Below are positions 37,915 to 48,246 of a DNA stretch of 64,000 bases, in pieces; positions within the stretch are counted from its first letter, which is position 1, and every line of letters starts with the position of its first letter. This DNA is from Clostridiales bacterium (GTDB lineage: Bacteria > Bacillota > Clostridia > Christensenellales > Borkfalkiaceae). The position numbers and the translations under genes are program-made. A model generated the notes under the pieces. That model ran no database searches. It had not been told where the DNA came from and worked only from the letters and a program-made list of their open reading frames with translations. The stretch lies in assembly GCA_015069465.1 (NCBI GenBank), contig SVIO01000005.1:1-64000 (forward strand), given 5' to 3'.

Positions 37915-37943
37915 ATTATATATACAAAAAACTATTAAGTCAA
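37915..37943 (-). promoter_or_regulatory. GAPDH promoter
   Basis: TTGACT (37943-37938) and TATAAT (37920-37915) are 17 bases apart on the minus strand, giving a leader of about 73 bases. Confidence 0.8.
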
Positions 37944-38009
37944 ACATTTTTATACCATTTTCCTTTTGTTTTTTAATTTATATCTAATTTTATTATCGCC
38001 ATTTATTTC

Positions 38010-38450
38010 TTAAACATCTATATTTAAGGCATTTCCAACTATCATATCCAAACTAACATTAAAAAATTTAGCAATTACTATTAAGTTAGAAGTCTTTGGG
38101 AACATTCCTTTCTTCCATCTATAATAATCGTATTCTCCTAAGTTCATTTGCTTTAATGCACCCATTATAGATAAATTATTTTGCTTCAATAAAATATCAA
38201 AATTTTCTATGAAAGAATTGGAATTATTTACGACAAAACCCTCAAAATTTTCATCATCTAAACCAAATAGATAATCCAACGAACAGTTAAACTCTTTTGC
38301 CATTTTAACAGCGACATCAATTCTCGGATAATAATTATCATTAAAATATCCATTAATAGTTGTTGAAGATACACCTATTTTATTTGCCAATTTTAACCTA
38401 TTTAAACCATTTTCTTTTAAAAGTTCTGCTAATCTTTGCTTAAAATTCAT
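38010..38450 (-). CDS. Second double-XRE helix-turn-helix regulator
   Basis: A 146-residue protein with the same two-domain layout as the regulator 2 kb away. The first Cro-like domain contains SSTTINGYFNDNYYPRIDVAVK and DYLFGLDDE. The second (about 75-146) contains GEYDYYRWKKGMFPKTSNLIVIA. The second domain is divergent in its recognition helix. It starts nine bases after the aminopeptidase stop, so it is probably in that transcript. AT-richness is slightly higher than in the flanking metabolic genes. Targets unknown. Confidence 0.8.
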   Translation of the reverse strand: MNFKQRLAELLKENGLNRLKLANKIGVSSTTINGYFNDNYYPRIDVAVKMAKEFNCSLDYLFGLDDENFEGFVVNNSNSFIENFDILLKQNNLSIMGALKQMNLGEYDYYRWKKGMFPKTSNLIVIAKFFNVSLDMIVGNALNIDV

Positions 38451-38459
38451 ATTTTTATA

Positions 38460-39575
38460 CTATTTAAGGTTTTCTGGGTTTAGGCATAATAGGTCATCAG
38501 TTACGAACAAACCGTCTTTTCTTATAAGTTCGCCGTCGAGATAAATTTCACCACCACCATATTCTTTTGTTTGAATTTGCACTAAATCCCAATGAAGTGC
38601 AGAGATATTTCCATTATAGCATTCATCATAGCAACACCCTGGGGTAAAGTGGATAGAGCCTGATATTTTTTCATCGAAAAGAATATCGCCCATAGGTTTT
38701 TTGATATATGGGTTAACGCCAAACGCAAACTCGCCAACGTATCTTGCACCTTCATCGGTGTCAAAAATAGCGTTTACCTTTTCAGTGTCGTTTGCTGTTG
38801 CTTTTATAATTTTGCCGTCCTTAAATGTAAGGCTAACGTTTTCAAACTTAAATCCGTTTTCAACAGATGGTGTGTTATATGTTATAGTTCCGTTAACGCT
38901 TTCCTTTATAGGTGCTGTGTAAATTTCGCCATCTGGAATATTTCTGCTTCCAGAACATTTTTGACTGCCTATTCCTTTGATTGAAAAACTTATGTCGGTA
39001 TCTTTTGCTATAATTCTAACCTTATCGGCATTATCTAGTCTTTTCTTTAACGCATCCATTGCCCTATCCATCTTTGAATAGTCTAAAGTGCAAACATTAA
39101 AGTAAAATTCTTCAAAAGCGTCCGTGCTCATTCCTGCACTTTGCGCCATGCCTTCGGTTGGGTATCTTAAAACAACCCACTTGGTCTTTTTAACCCTTAG
39201 TTCGTGATGAACGGGGTGAGAATAATACTCGCTTTCAGCCTTCATTTTATCTTCTGGAACGTCAGAGAGTTCGTTGCAATTCTCGCCACCACGGATACCG
39301 ATATAAGCATCCATTTCAGCCATGCGATAGCCATCGTATTTTGCCCTGAGTTTTGCTTGCTCTTCAGTTTGACCCATAAGTAGTTTTCTTGTTATTCTAT
39401 TGTCATAAAGTTCTACAAATGGATATGCCCCCACCTTATACGCTTCATCAACCAAAGCATTAACGAGCATATAGTCAATGCCCTTTGCTTCGATTAAAAC
39501 CTTTTCGCCCTTTTTTAGAGCGCAAGAATAGTTTATAAGCACGTTTGCGAGTTTCAAAATTCTATTGTCTTGCAT
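38460..39575 (-). CDS. M29-family metallo-aminopeptidase
   Basis: Thermophilic-aminopeptidase-type exopeptidase (M29, AmpS/PepS-like) of 371 residues that removes N-terminal residues from peptides using two metal ions. Expected metal and active-site segments are present: the central RNIPDGEIYTAP (Glu ligand), DEGARYVGEFAFGVNP, and near the end SIHFTPGCCYDECYNGN and SALHWDLVQI with the late His and Asp ligands. Compared with the family consensus the length is normal for the shorter branch. It is followed by the double-XRE gene. Confidence 0.9.
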   Translation of the reverse strand: MQDNRILKLANVLINYSCALKKGEKVLIEAKGIDYMLVNALVDEAYKVGAYPFVELYDNRITRKLLMGQTEEQAKLRAKYDGYRMAEMDAYIGIRGGENCNELSDVPEDKMKAESEYYSHPVHHELRVKKTKWVVLRYPTEGMAQSAGMSTDAFEEFYFNVCTLDYSKMDRAMDALKKRLDNADKVRIIAKDTDISFSIKGIGSQKCSGSRNIPDGEIYTAPIKESVNGTITYNTPSVENGFKFENVSLTFKDGKIIKATANDTEKVNAIFDTDEGARYVGEFAFGVNPYIKKPMGDILFDEKISGSIHFTPGCCYDECYNGNISALHWDLVQIQTKEYGGGEIYLDGELIRKDGLFVTDDLLCLNPENLK

Positions 39576-39663
39576 AAAAACACCTTTTATATTTTATTTT
39601 CACATCAATTATACAACTAATTGGTTTTTTTATAAAGTATTTTTGATTAAAATAAAAAAATAT

Positions 39664-39692
39664 TTGCTTAATTGCAAAAAAAATGATATTAT
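39664..39692 (+). promoter_or_regulatory. Aldolase promoter
   Basis: TTGCTT (39664-39669) and TATTAT (39687-39692) are 17 bases apart, about 66 bases before the fba ATG. Confidence 0.6.
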
Positions 39693-39764
39693 ATTAGTTG
39701 TTGGGAATAAAACCGACAAAATTACGCAAAAAAATTATATATATATTATTTGGAGGCTATTATT

Positions 39765-40745
39765 ATGGCATTAGTAAACTCAAAGAAAATGTTTGAAATG
39801 GCTTATAAGAACGGCTATGCTATCGGCGCTTTCAATGTTAACAACATGGAAATCGTTCAAGGTATTACCGAAGCTTGTAAAGAAGAAAACGCACCTGTTA
39901 TTTTGCAAGTATCAAAGGGCGCAAGAGCATATGCTAACCACACATACCTTGTTAAACTTGTAGAAGCAGCTGTTAAGGAATGTCCAGAAATTCCTATCGT
40001 ATTGCACTTAGACCATGGTCCAGACTTCGAAACATGTAAGTCTTGTATCGATGGTGGCTTTACATCAGTTATGATTGACGGCTCACACCTTCCTTTTGAA
40101 GAAAATATCGAACTTACAAAGAAAGTTGTTGAATATGCTCACGCTCGTGGCGTTACAGTTGAAGGCGAACTCGGCACACTTGCTGGTATCGAAGATGACG
40201 TTAAGGTTGAACACGGCTCTGAAAGTTATACAAAACCAGAAGAAGTTATCGAATTCGTTGAAAGAACAGGCGTTGACTCACTCGCTATCGCTATCGGTAC
40301 ATCACACGGCGCTTATAAATTTAAGCCAGAACAATGCACAAGAAATGAAGAAGGCATCTTAGTTCCACCTGCACTTCGTTTTGATATCTTAGAAGCAGTT
40401 TCTAAGAAACTCCCTGGTTTCCCTATCGTTTTACACGGCTCATCTTCAGTTCCACAAGAATATGTTAAGATGGTAAACGAAAACGGTGGTAAAATGCCAG
40501 ATGCTATCGGTGTTCCAGAAGAACAATTAAGAAAGGCTGCAACACTTTCAGTTTGCAAAATCAATATCGACTCTGACCTTCGTTTAGCAATGACAGGTAC
40601 AATCCGTCAATTCTTCAACGAAAAACCAGACAAGTTCGACCCAAGAGAATATTTAAAACCTGCTCGTGCTAACATCAAAGAACTCGTTAGACATAAACTC
40701 AAAAACGTTCTTGGTTGTGCTGGCAAAGCAGACGAATGCAAATAA
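39765..40745 (+). CDS. fba: Class II fructose-bisphosphate aldolase
   Basis: Zinc aldolase of 326 residues cleaving fructose 1,6-bisphosphate in glycolysis. The start MALVNSKKMFEMAYKNGYAI has a GGAGG site nine bases upstream. Zn/active-site segments: VLHLDHGPDFETCKSCIDGGFTSVMIDGSHLP, VEGELGTLAG, AIGTSHGAYKF and VLHGSSSVPQEYV; the late KINIDSDLRLA binds the phosphate. The insert-containing length matches the longer class IIB group that includes many Clostridia. Single-gene unit with its own promoter and terminator. Confidence 0.96.
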   Translation: MALVNSKKMFEMAYKNGYAIGAFNVNNMEIVQGITEACKEENAPVILQVSKGARAYANHTYLVKLVEAAVKECPEIPIVLHLDHGPDFETCKSCIDGGFTSVMIDGSHLPFEENIELTKKVVEYAHARGVTVEGELGTLAGIEDDVKVEHGSESYTKPEEVIEFVERTGVDSLAIAIGTSHGAYKFKPEQCTRNEEGILVPPALRFDILEAVSKKLPGFPIVLHGSSSVPQEYVKMVNENGGKMPDAIGVPEEQLRKAATLSVCKINIDSDLRLAMTGTIRQFFNEKPDKFDPREYLKPARANIKELVRHKLKNVLGCAGKADECK

Positions 40746-40762
40746 TTTCAATATAAACACAA

Positions 40763-40793
40763 AACTCTCGGCTTTCACCGAGAGTTTTTTTAT
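40763..40793 (+). terminator. Terminator of fba
   Basis: AACTCTCGG (40763-40771) and CCGAGAGTT (40778-40786) are followed by a T-run. Confidence 0.9.
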
Positions 40794-40808
40794 TTTCCTT
40801 ATCTTTCC

Positions 40809-40900
40809 CCCTTAAAGAGTAAGGGGCTAAGGGGTTATGAGGAGTTTTACAATTAGGTATTATTAAGGGGAAGGCATTTATAAAATGTCTTCCCCTTTTG
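40809..40900. other. C/G-rich hairpins in the fba-groEL spacer
   Basis: The largest is AAGGGGAAGGCATTT / AAATGTCTTCCCCTT (40865-40897, one G:T pair). CCCCTT and AAGGGG runs recur from 40809. The T-run after the second arm is short, so termination is possible but not certain. The spacer holds no gene. Confidence 0.6.
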
Positions 40901-40936
40901 GTTCATATTTTTTGCCCTAAAAAGTATTAGAAACAA

Positions 40937-41034
40937 GTTGCAGTAGGCTCGCTTATTAAAACGGATGAAATAGACCGTCTGGTCATTGAAGTCGTTTTGA
41001 TAAAGCAGTAAACGACCTGCAACGATGTTTATAA
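40937..41034. repeat. Second copy of the 98-nt structured repeat, next to the groEL stop
   Basis: Same length as and near-identical to 36662-36759, 4275 bases away. Of the two differences I see, one is in a loop and the other turns a C:G pair of the middle stem into U:G, so the fold is kept. It ends six bases from the groEL stop codon and would be in the 3' untranslated part of the groESL mRNA. Confidence 0.85.
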
Positions 41035-41040
41035 GGCTTT

Positions 41041-42964
<1,924 letters not shown>

Positions 42965-43000
42965 ATATATACTCCTTAAACTATATTGTTTTTGCTGATT

Positions 43001-43027
43001 TTAGCACTCTCTAGGTTAAAGTGCTAA
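43001..43027 (-). promoter_or_regulatory. CIRCE operator for HrcA
   Basis: TTAGCACTC (43001-43009), nine bases, then AAGTGCTAA (43019-43027). This matches the CIRCE inverted repeat with one changed base (GAGTGCTAA would be perfect). It overlaps the transcription start region of groESL, the usual place for HrcA repression. Confidence 0.95.
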
Positions 43028-43032
43028 CACTA

Positions 43033-43060
43033 ATTATACACGACTAAAATTATTTGTCAA
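43033..43060 (-). promoter_or_regulatory. groESL promoter
   Basis: TTGACA (43060-43055) and TATAAT (43038-43033), both perfect, are 16 bases apart, directly upstream of CIRCE. Confidence 0.9.
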
Positions 43061-43154
43061 TAGAATATGCTAGTTATCATCAAAAATTTTTCAAATAATT
43101 TTAGGCTATTTTGTTTTTACGCTAAATTTATAAAAAATATTCTATAATTTTTGT

Positions 43155-45443
43155 TTATCTGCCGAACTTTCTTAATAGATATTCTTTTAAGTCATTATCC
43201 GACATTTGATTTTTTTGCTGTTTTTTCTTGTTAGCATCAATTCTTCCTTGCTTTCTTTCCTTATCGGTTTTATTACTGCTAACTGCTATTCCGTTAGGAA
43301 GGTCTGCCGTTTTCATTGTGAGTGAAATTTTCTTCTTTACAGTGTCAACCCCTAAAACCTTAACCTTAACTAAGTCGCCAACTTTTAAAACATCTGATGG
43401 GTGTTTGATATATCCATCGCTTATTTGAGAGATATGCACTAAGCCGTCTTGATGCACGCCGATATCAACGAATACGCCAAAATCGATTACATTTCTTACC
43501 GTGCCGTTAATTTCCATGCCTTCTTTTAGGTCTGCTAAATCCATTAAGTCGCTTCTTAAAATTGGCTTTGGCAAACTATCACGAATATCTCTACCCGGTT
43601 TTAAGAGTTCATTTACTATATCGTTTAGGGTTGGAATACCTATTTCGCAAAACTCTGCTGTTTTTTCAACGCTCATTTTTGCGATACGCTCTTTAATATC
43701 ACCGATTTTGCCGTTTGCAACATCTTCTAAAGTATAGCCTGTAAAGTCAAGAAGTTTTTGCGTTGCTTTGTAACTTTCTGGGTGAACGCCTGTGTTATCG
43801 AGCACGTTGCCACCAACAATTCTTAAAAAGCCTGCGCATTGTTCAAATGCTTTTGCGCCGAGTTTTTTAACTTTAAGCAAGTCTTCTCTTTTACTAAATG
43901 GTTTTTCTGCCCTATATTTAACAATCTCTTTTGCAATGCCCTTATTTAGCCCTGCAACATAAGAAAGTAAACTTGGAGATGCAGTGTTAAGGTCCACGCC
44001 AACACTGTTAACGCAATCTTCAACAACGCCACCTAAAACTTCGGTAAGCCTTGCTTCTGGCATATCGTGTTGATATTGACCAACGCCAATAGATTTAACA
44101 TCAATTTTAATAAGTTCAGCAAGTGGGTCTTGAAGTCTTCTTGCGATAGAAACGGCACTTCTTTGTGCTGGCTCAAAGTCTGGGAATTCTTCTGCACCAA
44201 GTTTACTTGCACTATAAACTGATGCGCCTGCTTCGTTTACAACTGCATAAGAAAGGGCAAGGCCACTATCTTTGATAAGGTTTGCAACAAAGATTTCCGA
44301 TTCTTTACTTGCAGTGCCATTACCTATTGAAATAATTGAAACATTGTGCTTCTTAATAAGTTTTAAGAGTGTTGCACTTGCTTCTTCTATTTTGTTTTGT
44401 GGTGGGGTTGGAAAAACTACAGCCGTGTCTAAAACGTTGCCTTCCGAATCGATAACTGCGATTTTACAACCCGTTCTATACGCTGGGTCTAAGCCTAAAA
44501 TAGTCTTTCCTTTTAGTGGTGGTTGAAGTAAGAGTGGGCGAAGGTTAACTTCAAACATTTTTATTGCTTGCTCGCTTGCCTTTTCGGTGAGTTCGCTTCT
44601 AACTTCCCTTTCGATTGATGGGAAAATAAGTCTTGAATAAGCATCGGCACCTGCTTCTTTTACGATTTGACCACATCTATCTTCATTTTTAACATATGCT
44701 TTTGTAATTTCATCGATAAAATCTTGTGTTTCAACCACAACGTTTACTTTTAAGCACTCTTCCTTTTCGCCACGGTTGATTGCCAAAATTCTATGTGATG
44801 GTATTTTTTGGATTTTTTCGTTATATTCAGTATACATATCGTATGTTTTTGCATTTTCGTTTTCTAAAAGTTTGCAAGCAATAGCGCCCAAATCGAAAAC
44901 CTTTTTTCTAAGCACTTTTCTAAGTTCTGCATCGTCAGAAATCTTTTCTGCAATGATGTCAGATGCGCCAGCAATAGCACTGTCTATGCTGTCAACACCC
45001 TTTTCTTCATTTATAAATTCGCTTGCTTTTTTATCTAAGTCCACGCCTATATTTTGCTCTAAAATAAACTCGGCAAGTGGCATAAGCCCCTTTTCGATAG
45101 CAACAGATGCCCTTGTCTTTCTTTTTTGCTTATATGGGCGATAAATGTCTTCGGCTTCGGTTAAAGTTTCGGCAGAGCCGAGAGCAATCATTATTTCATC
45201 GGTCATCTTGCCTTGCTCTGTGATTGAGTCTGCAATCTCTTGCTTTCTCTTGTCTAAATTACCCAAATATTTAAGCCTATCTGCAAATTCCCTTAAAACT
45301 TGGTCATCGCAAGAACCTGTTTGTTCTTTTCTATACCTTGCAATAAATGGAATTGTGTTGCCTTCTTCAATTAGTCTTATAATATTTGCTGAGTGTTCTA
45401 CTTTTAGGTTAAATTCTTTGCTGAGTTTTAATGAATAGTCCAT
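43155..45443 (-). CDS. tex: Tex-family S1 RNA-binding protein
   Basis: Transcription accessory protein of 762 residues. Visible parts: N-terminal helical Tex domain (NTIPFIARYRKEQTGSCDD), the YqgF/RNase H-like core (GLDPAYRTGCKIAVID), helix-hairpin-helix segments (SYVAGLNKGIAKEIVKYR), and a C-terminal S1 domain (EINGTVRNVIDFGVFVDIGV) with a basic tail. Tex binds nucleic acid and is linked to transcription and gene expression under stress. It starts two bases from the rarA stop, so the two are co-translated. No missing domain was seen. Confidence 0.95.
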   Translation of the reverse strand: MDYSLKLSKEFNLKVEHSANIIRLIEEGNTIPFIARYRKEQTGSCDDQVLREFADRLKYLGNLDKRKQEIADSITEQGKMTDEIMIALGSAETLTEAEDIYRPYKQKRKTRASVAIEKGLMPLAEFILEQNIGVDLDKKASEFINEEKGVDSIDSAIAGASDIIAEKISDDAELRKVLRKKVFDLGAIACKLLENENAKTYDMYTEYNEKIQKIPSHRILAINRGEKEECLKVNVVVETQDFIDEITKAYVKNEDRCGQIVKEAGADAYSRLIFPSIEREVRSELTEKASEQAIKMFEVNLRPLLLQPPLKGKTILGLDPAYRTGCKIAVIDSEGNVLDTAVVFPTPPQNKIEEASATLLKLIKKHNVSIISIGNGTASKESEIFVANLIKDSGLALSYAVVNEAGASVYSASKLGAEEFPDFEPAQRSAVSIARRLQDPLAELIKIDVKSIGVGQYQHDMPEARLTEVLGGVVEDCVNSVGVDLNTASPSLLSYVAGLNKGIAKEIVKYRAEKPFSKREDLLKVKKLGAKAFEQCAGFLRIVGGNVLDNTGVHPESYKATQKLLDFTGYTLEDVANGKIGDIKERIAKMSVEKTAEFCEIGIPTLNDIVNELLKPGRDIRDSLPKPILRSDLMDLADLKEGMEINGTVRNVIDFGVFVDIGVHQDGLVHISQISDGYIKHPSDVLKVGDLVKVKVLGVDTVKKKISLTMKTADLPNGIAVSSNKTDKERKQGRIDANKKKQQKNQMSDNDLKEYLLRKFGR

Positions 45444-45444
45444 G

Positions 45445-46758
45445 TTATACCTTTTTGCCTTTATTCTTTCTTATTTGTTTTACTGTTTTTTCGTATCCGT
45501 TGTCTTTTGGAATATAATACTTTTTGCCATCGAGTTTATCTGGCAAATATTGTTGCTCTACATAACCACCATAGTTGTGTGGGTATTTATAAAGCCCTTT
45601 TTTCTCTTTGTCTACTTTTGATGCAAACTCATAATTTTTTAAGTGTGGTGGGATATTGTCATCTTTTTCATTTATTGCATCTTCCTTTGCCATTTGCATT
45701 GCTTCAACAACGCTGTTTGACTTTTCGGCTTCACACACATATATTATTGCTTCGGATAGTGGAATAAGCCCTTCTGGTAAGCCTAACCTTTCAAACGCAA
45801 GCATTGCATTCGTTGCAACCACTAACGCATTTGGGTCTGCCATTCCAACATCTTCTGCCGAGTGAACGATAAGTCTTCTTGCAAGTAAAAGTGGGTCACA
45901 ACCACCTTGAATAAGCCTTTGCATATAGTATAGCGCTGCATCGGAATCGCTTCCCCTTAAACTTTTGCAAAATGCCGAAAGTATGTCGTAATACAAATTT
46001 TCATCATAGGACATTGCCTTTTGTTGAATAGATTCTTCTGCATCTTTTAAAGACACAACTATCTTTCCATCTTTATCGGGGTTTGTGGTTAGAACGGCAA
46101 GTTCTAAAGCGTTATATGCCACCCTTAAATCGCCGTCAGCCATACGAGCAATATGCAAAAGTGCATCAGTATTAACCTCGGCATCATAATTGCCAAGCCC
46201 CTTTTCTTTATCTATAAGCGCCTTTTCTAATGCGCCCACAATGTCGCTATCTTTTAGTTTTTTAAGTTCAAAAACCCTACATCTAGAAACGATAGCAGGG
46301 GTCATTGAGGCATAAGGATTTTCGGTTGTTGAACCTATAAAAATAATATCCCCTTGCTCAATGGCTGGAAGCAAACTGTCACTTTGGGTTTTGTTAAACC
46401 TATGACACTCATCTAAAAGCAAATATGTCTTTTTGCCATAAAGTTTTAGGCTTTCTTTTGCCTTTTCAACAACTTGCTTAACGTCACTAACGCCACTGCT
46501 AACGGCATTTAACTTTACAAAATTATTGTTGGTGCTGTTTGCTATAACGTTTGCAAGAGTGGTCTTGCCACACCCCGGTGGTCCCCAAAAAATGCAACTG
46601 CCAAGCCTATCGAGTTTTATTGCACGCCTTAAAAGACTTGTTTCCTTTGCGATATGCTCTTGCCCAATAAAATCCGAAAGGGTTTTTGCCCTCATTCTTT
46701 CTGCAAGTGGGATATTTACATTTGTGTTTTTTTCATTTAATATATCAAATAAATCCAT
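45445..46758 (-). CDS. rarA: Replication-associated recombination ATPase RarA (MgsA)
   Basis: Clamp-loader-like AAA+ ATPase of 437 residues acting at stalled forks. Walker A is WGPPGCGKTTLA, Walker B LLLDECHRF, and sensor 1 IFIGSTTENPYASM. The C-terminal tetramerisation part includes SLRGSDSDAALYYMQRLI and IPPHLKNYEF. It is followed directly by tex. The gene is divergent from ylbJ across 53 bases. Confidence 0.96.
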   Translation of the reverse strand: MDLFDILNEKNTNVNIPLAERMRAKTLSDFIGQEHIAKETSLLRRAIKLDRLGSCIFWGPPGCGKTTLANVIANSTNNNFVKLNAVSSGVSDVKQVVEKAKESLKLYGKKTYLLLDECHRFNKTQSDSLLPAIEQGDIIFIGSTTENPYASMTPAIVSRCRVFELKKLKDSDIVGALEKALIDKEKGLGNYDAEVNTDALLHIARMADGDLRVAYNALELAVLTTNPDKDGKIVVSLKDAEESIQQKAMSYDENLYYDILSAFCKSLRGSDSDAALYYMQRLIQGGCDPLLLARRLIVHSAEDVGMADPNALVVATNAMLAFERLGLPEGLIPLSEAIIYVCEAEKSNSVVEAMQMAKEDAINEKDDNIPPHLKNYEFASKVDKEKKGLYKYPHNYGGYVEQQYLPDKLDGKKYYIPKDNGYEKTVKQIRKNKGKKV

Positions 46759-46811
46759 AAAAATATTTTAACATATCCTATATTTTTTTTCAAGTCATAA
46801 TACAATATATT

Positions 46812-47792
46812 ATGGTTAAAAATGTAAACACTTTATTTTCTATTACAATTTTCTTGTCTTTAATCGCCATTTCGCTAATTTTATCGTTTGGGCGTGGTTT
46901 TTCTTTGCTTACCCTAGAAGGAATCAATCTATGGCTAGCCCTAATTCTCCCTGCAATGCTACCATATTTTTTTATAACGGCAGTGCTATCTTCACTAAGC
47001 ATAACAAGTAAACTTGCAGATAAATTTTCGCCACTGACAACACGGCTTTTTAACACGAGTGGTGCGTGTGGATACGCTTTTTTTATGAGCCTTATTGCAG
47101 GCTATCCAATAGGCGCAAAAATCGTTTGCGACCTAAGAGAAAGTGGGGTGATAAGTGATAGCGAAGGGGTAAGGGCATCTACCTTTTGCTCGACATCTTC
47201 GCCCATGTTTTTAATAAATAGCGTTGGGGCGATAATGTTTAATAGCACGACTTTCGGTCTAATTTTGCTCGTTAGTAATTTTTTGTCAGCAATAATTATA
47301 GGCATAATTTTTTCAAATTATAAAAAGGCTGATAAACCTATAAATAAGCCTTTTATCTCCAGCCAAAAAATTGATAACATTTTATATGAAAGTGCATATT
47401 CATCGGTCATTTCGGTGCTTGTTGTTGGGGCTATTATAACCATTTTTTATATATTTTCTTCACTGCTTTTTCACCTTAATATTTTAACCCCAATAATTAA
47501 ACTTTTCAGCCTAGTTTTAGGTGATTTTGAAATGTCTAAAGCACTAACTTTTGGGCTTATTGAAAGCACTAATGGCTTAAAAATTTTGTCCACACTATCT
47601 ATCGGCACCCTTACCCTACCACTATGTGCTTTTATTTGTGGGTTTGGTGGGCTTTCGGTTATAATGCAGTCTATCGCTTACCTAAAAAAAGCAAAAATAA
47701 AGACTGCACCATTTATAAAAGCCAAACTTTTATGTGCAGTCTTAAATTTTTTAATCACTCTTATTATTTGCCTAATTTTTCAGCCGATATAA
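46812..47792 (+). CDS. ylbJ: Sporulation membrane protein YlbJ (nucleoside-recognition/Gate family)
   Basis: A 326-residue polytopic membrane protein with about eight hydrophobic segments. Its FMSLIAGYPIGAKIVCDL loop and the later CAFICGFGGLSVIMQSIAYL match the YlbJ branch of the Gate (nucleoside recognition) family. In B. subtilis ylbJ is expressed in the mother cell and needed for a proper spore cortex. There it stands in line with rsmD and coaD; here it faces them, and its 3' end overlaps the coaD 3' end by 29 bases. No ribosome site is visible before the ATG, and a TACAAT box ends five bases before it, so translation may be leaderless or nearly so. Confidence 0.85.
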   Translation: MVKNVNTLFSITIFLSLIAISLILSFGRGFSLLTLEGINLWLALILPAMLPYFFITAVLSSLSITSKLADKFSPLTTRLFNTSGACGYAFFMSLIAGYPIGAKIVCDLRESGVISDSEGVRASTFCSTSSPMFLINSVGAIMFNSTTFGLILLVSNFLSAIIIGIIFSNYKKADKPINKPFISSQKIDNILYESAYSSVISVLVVGAIITIFYIFSSLLFHLNILTPIIKLFSLVLGDFEMSKALTFGLIESTNGLKILSTLSIGTLTLPLCAFICGFGGLSVIMQSIAYLKKAKIKTAPFIKAKLLCAVLNFLITLIICLIFQPI

Positions 47793-48246
47793 ACTCGCAA
47801 ACAACCTTTGGCAAATATTCGCTTGCATCAGTTCCCATGCTTAAAATAGTTCTTATTGCACTTGAACTAATGTGCACGAGTTCTTTTGGTGTTGGAATAT
47901 AGATAGTTGTCATATCGCCATACATATCTCTATTAAACCTTTCCATTGTGGTTTCGTATTTATAATCGTCTATATCCCTTATGCCCCTAACGTTAACTTT
48001 AATGCCATTTTTCTTCATAAAGTCAACAAGCATCCCGTCAAAACTTGCAATTTCAACCTTTTTGTTGCCACCAACTGCAAGTTCTATCATTTTTTTGCGA
48101 GACTCTAGGTCAAACATAGGCGTTTTGTCTTGATTTACTCCAAGAGCAACAACAACCTTGTCAAACATCTCTAAACACTTTTCTATAACAAAGGTGTGAC
48201 CTATTGTTATAGGGTCAAATGTTCCTGCAAAAACACAAACTTTCAT
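47764..48246 (-). CDS. coaD: Pantetheine-phosphate adenylyltransferase
   Basis: PPAT of 160 residues, catalysing the fourth step of coenzyme A synthesis (4'-phosphopantetheine + ATP to dephospho-CoA). The nucleotidyltransferase signature GTFDPITIGH is at the N-terminus and HISSSAIR near the C-terminus. Its ATG shares one base with the rsmD stop (TAATG), so the two are coupled, as in other Firmicutes. Its last 29 bases overlap the convergent ylbJ end. Confidence 0.97.
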   Translation of the reverse strand: MKVCVFAGTFDPITIGHTFVIEKCLEMFDKVVVALGVNQDKTPMFDLESRKKMIELAVGGNKKVEIASFDGMLVDFMKKNGIKVNVRGIRDIDDYKYETTMERFNRDMYGDMTTIYIPTPKELVHISSSAIRTILSMGTDASEYLPKVVCEFISAEKLGK

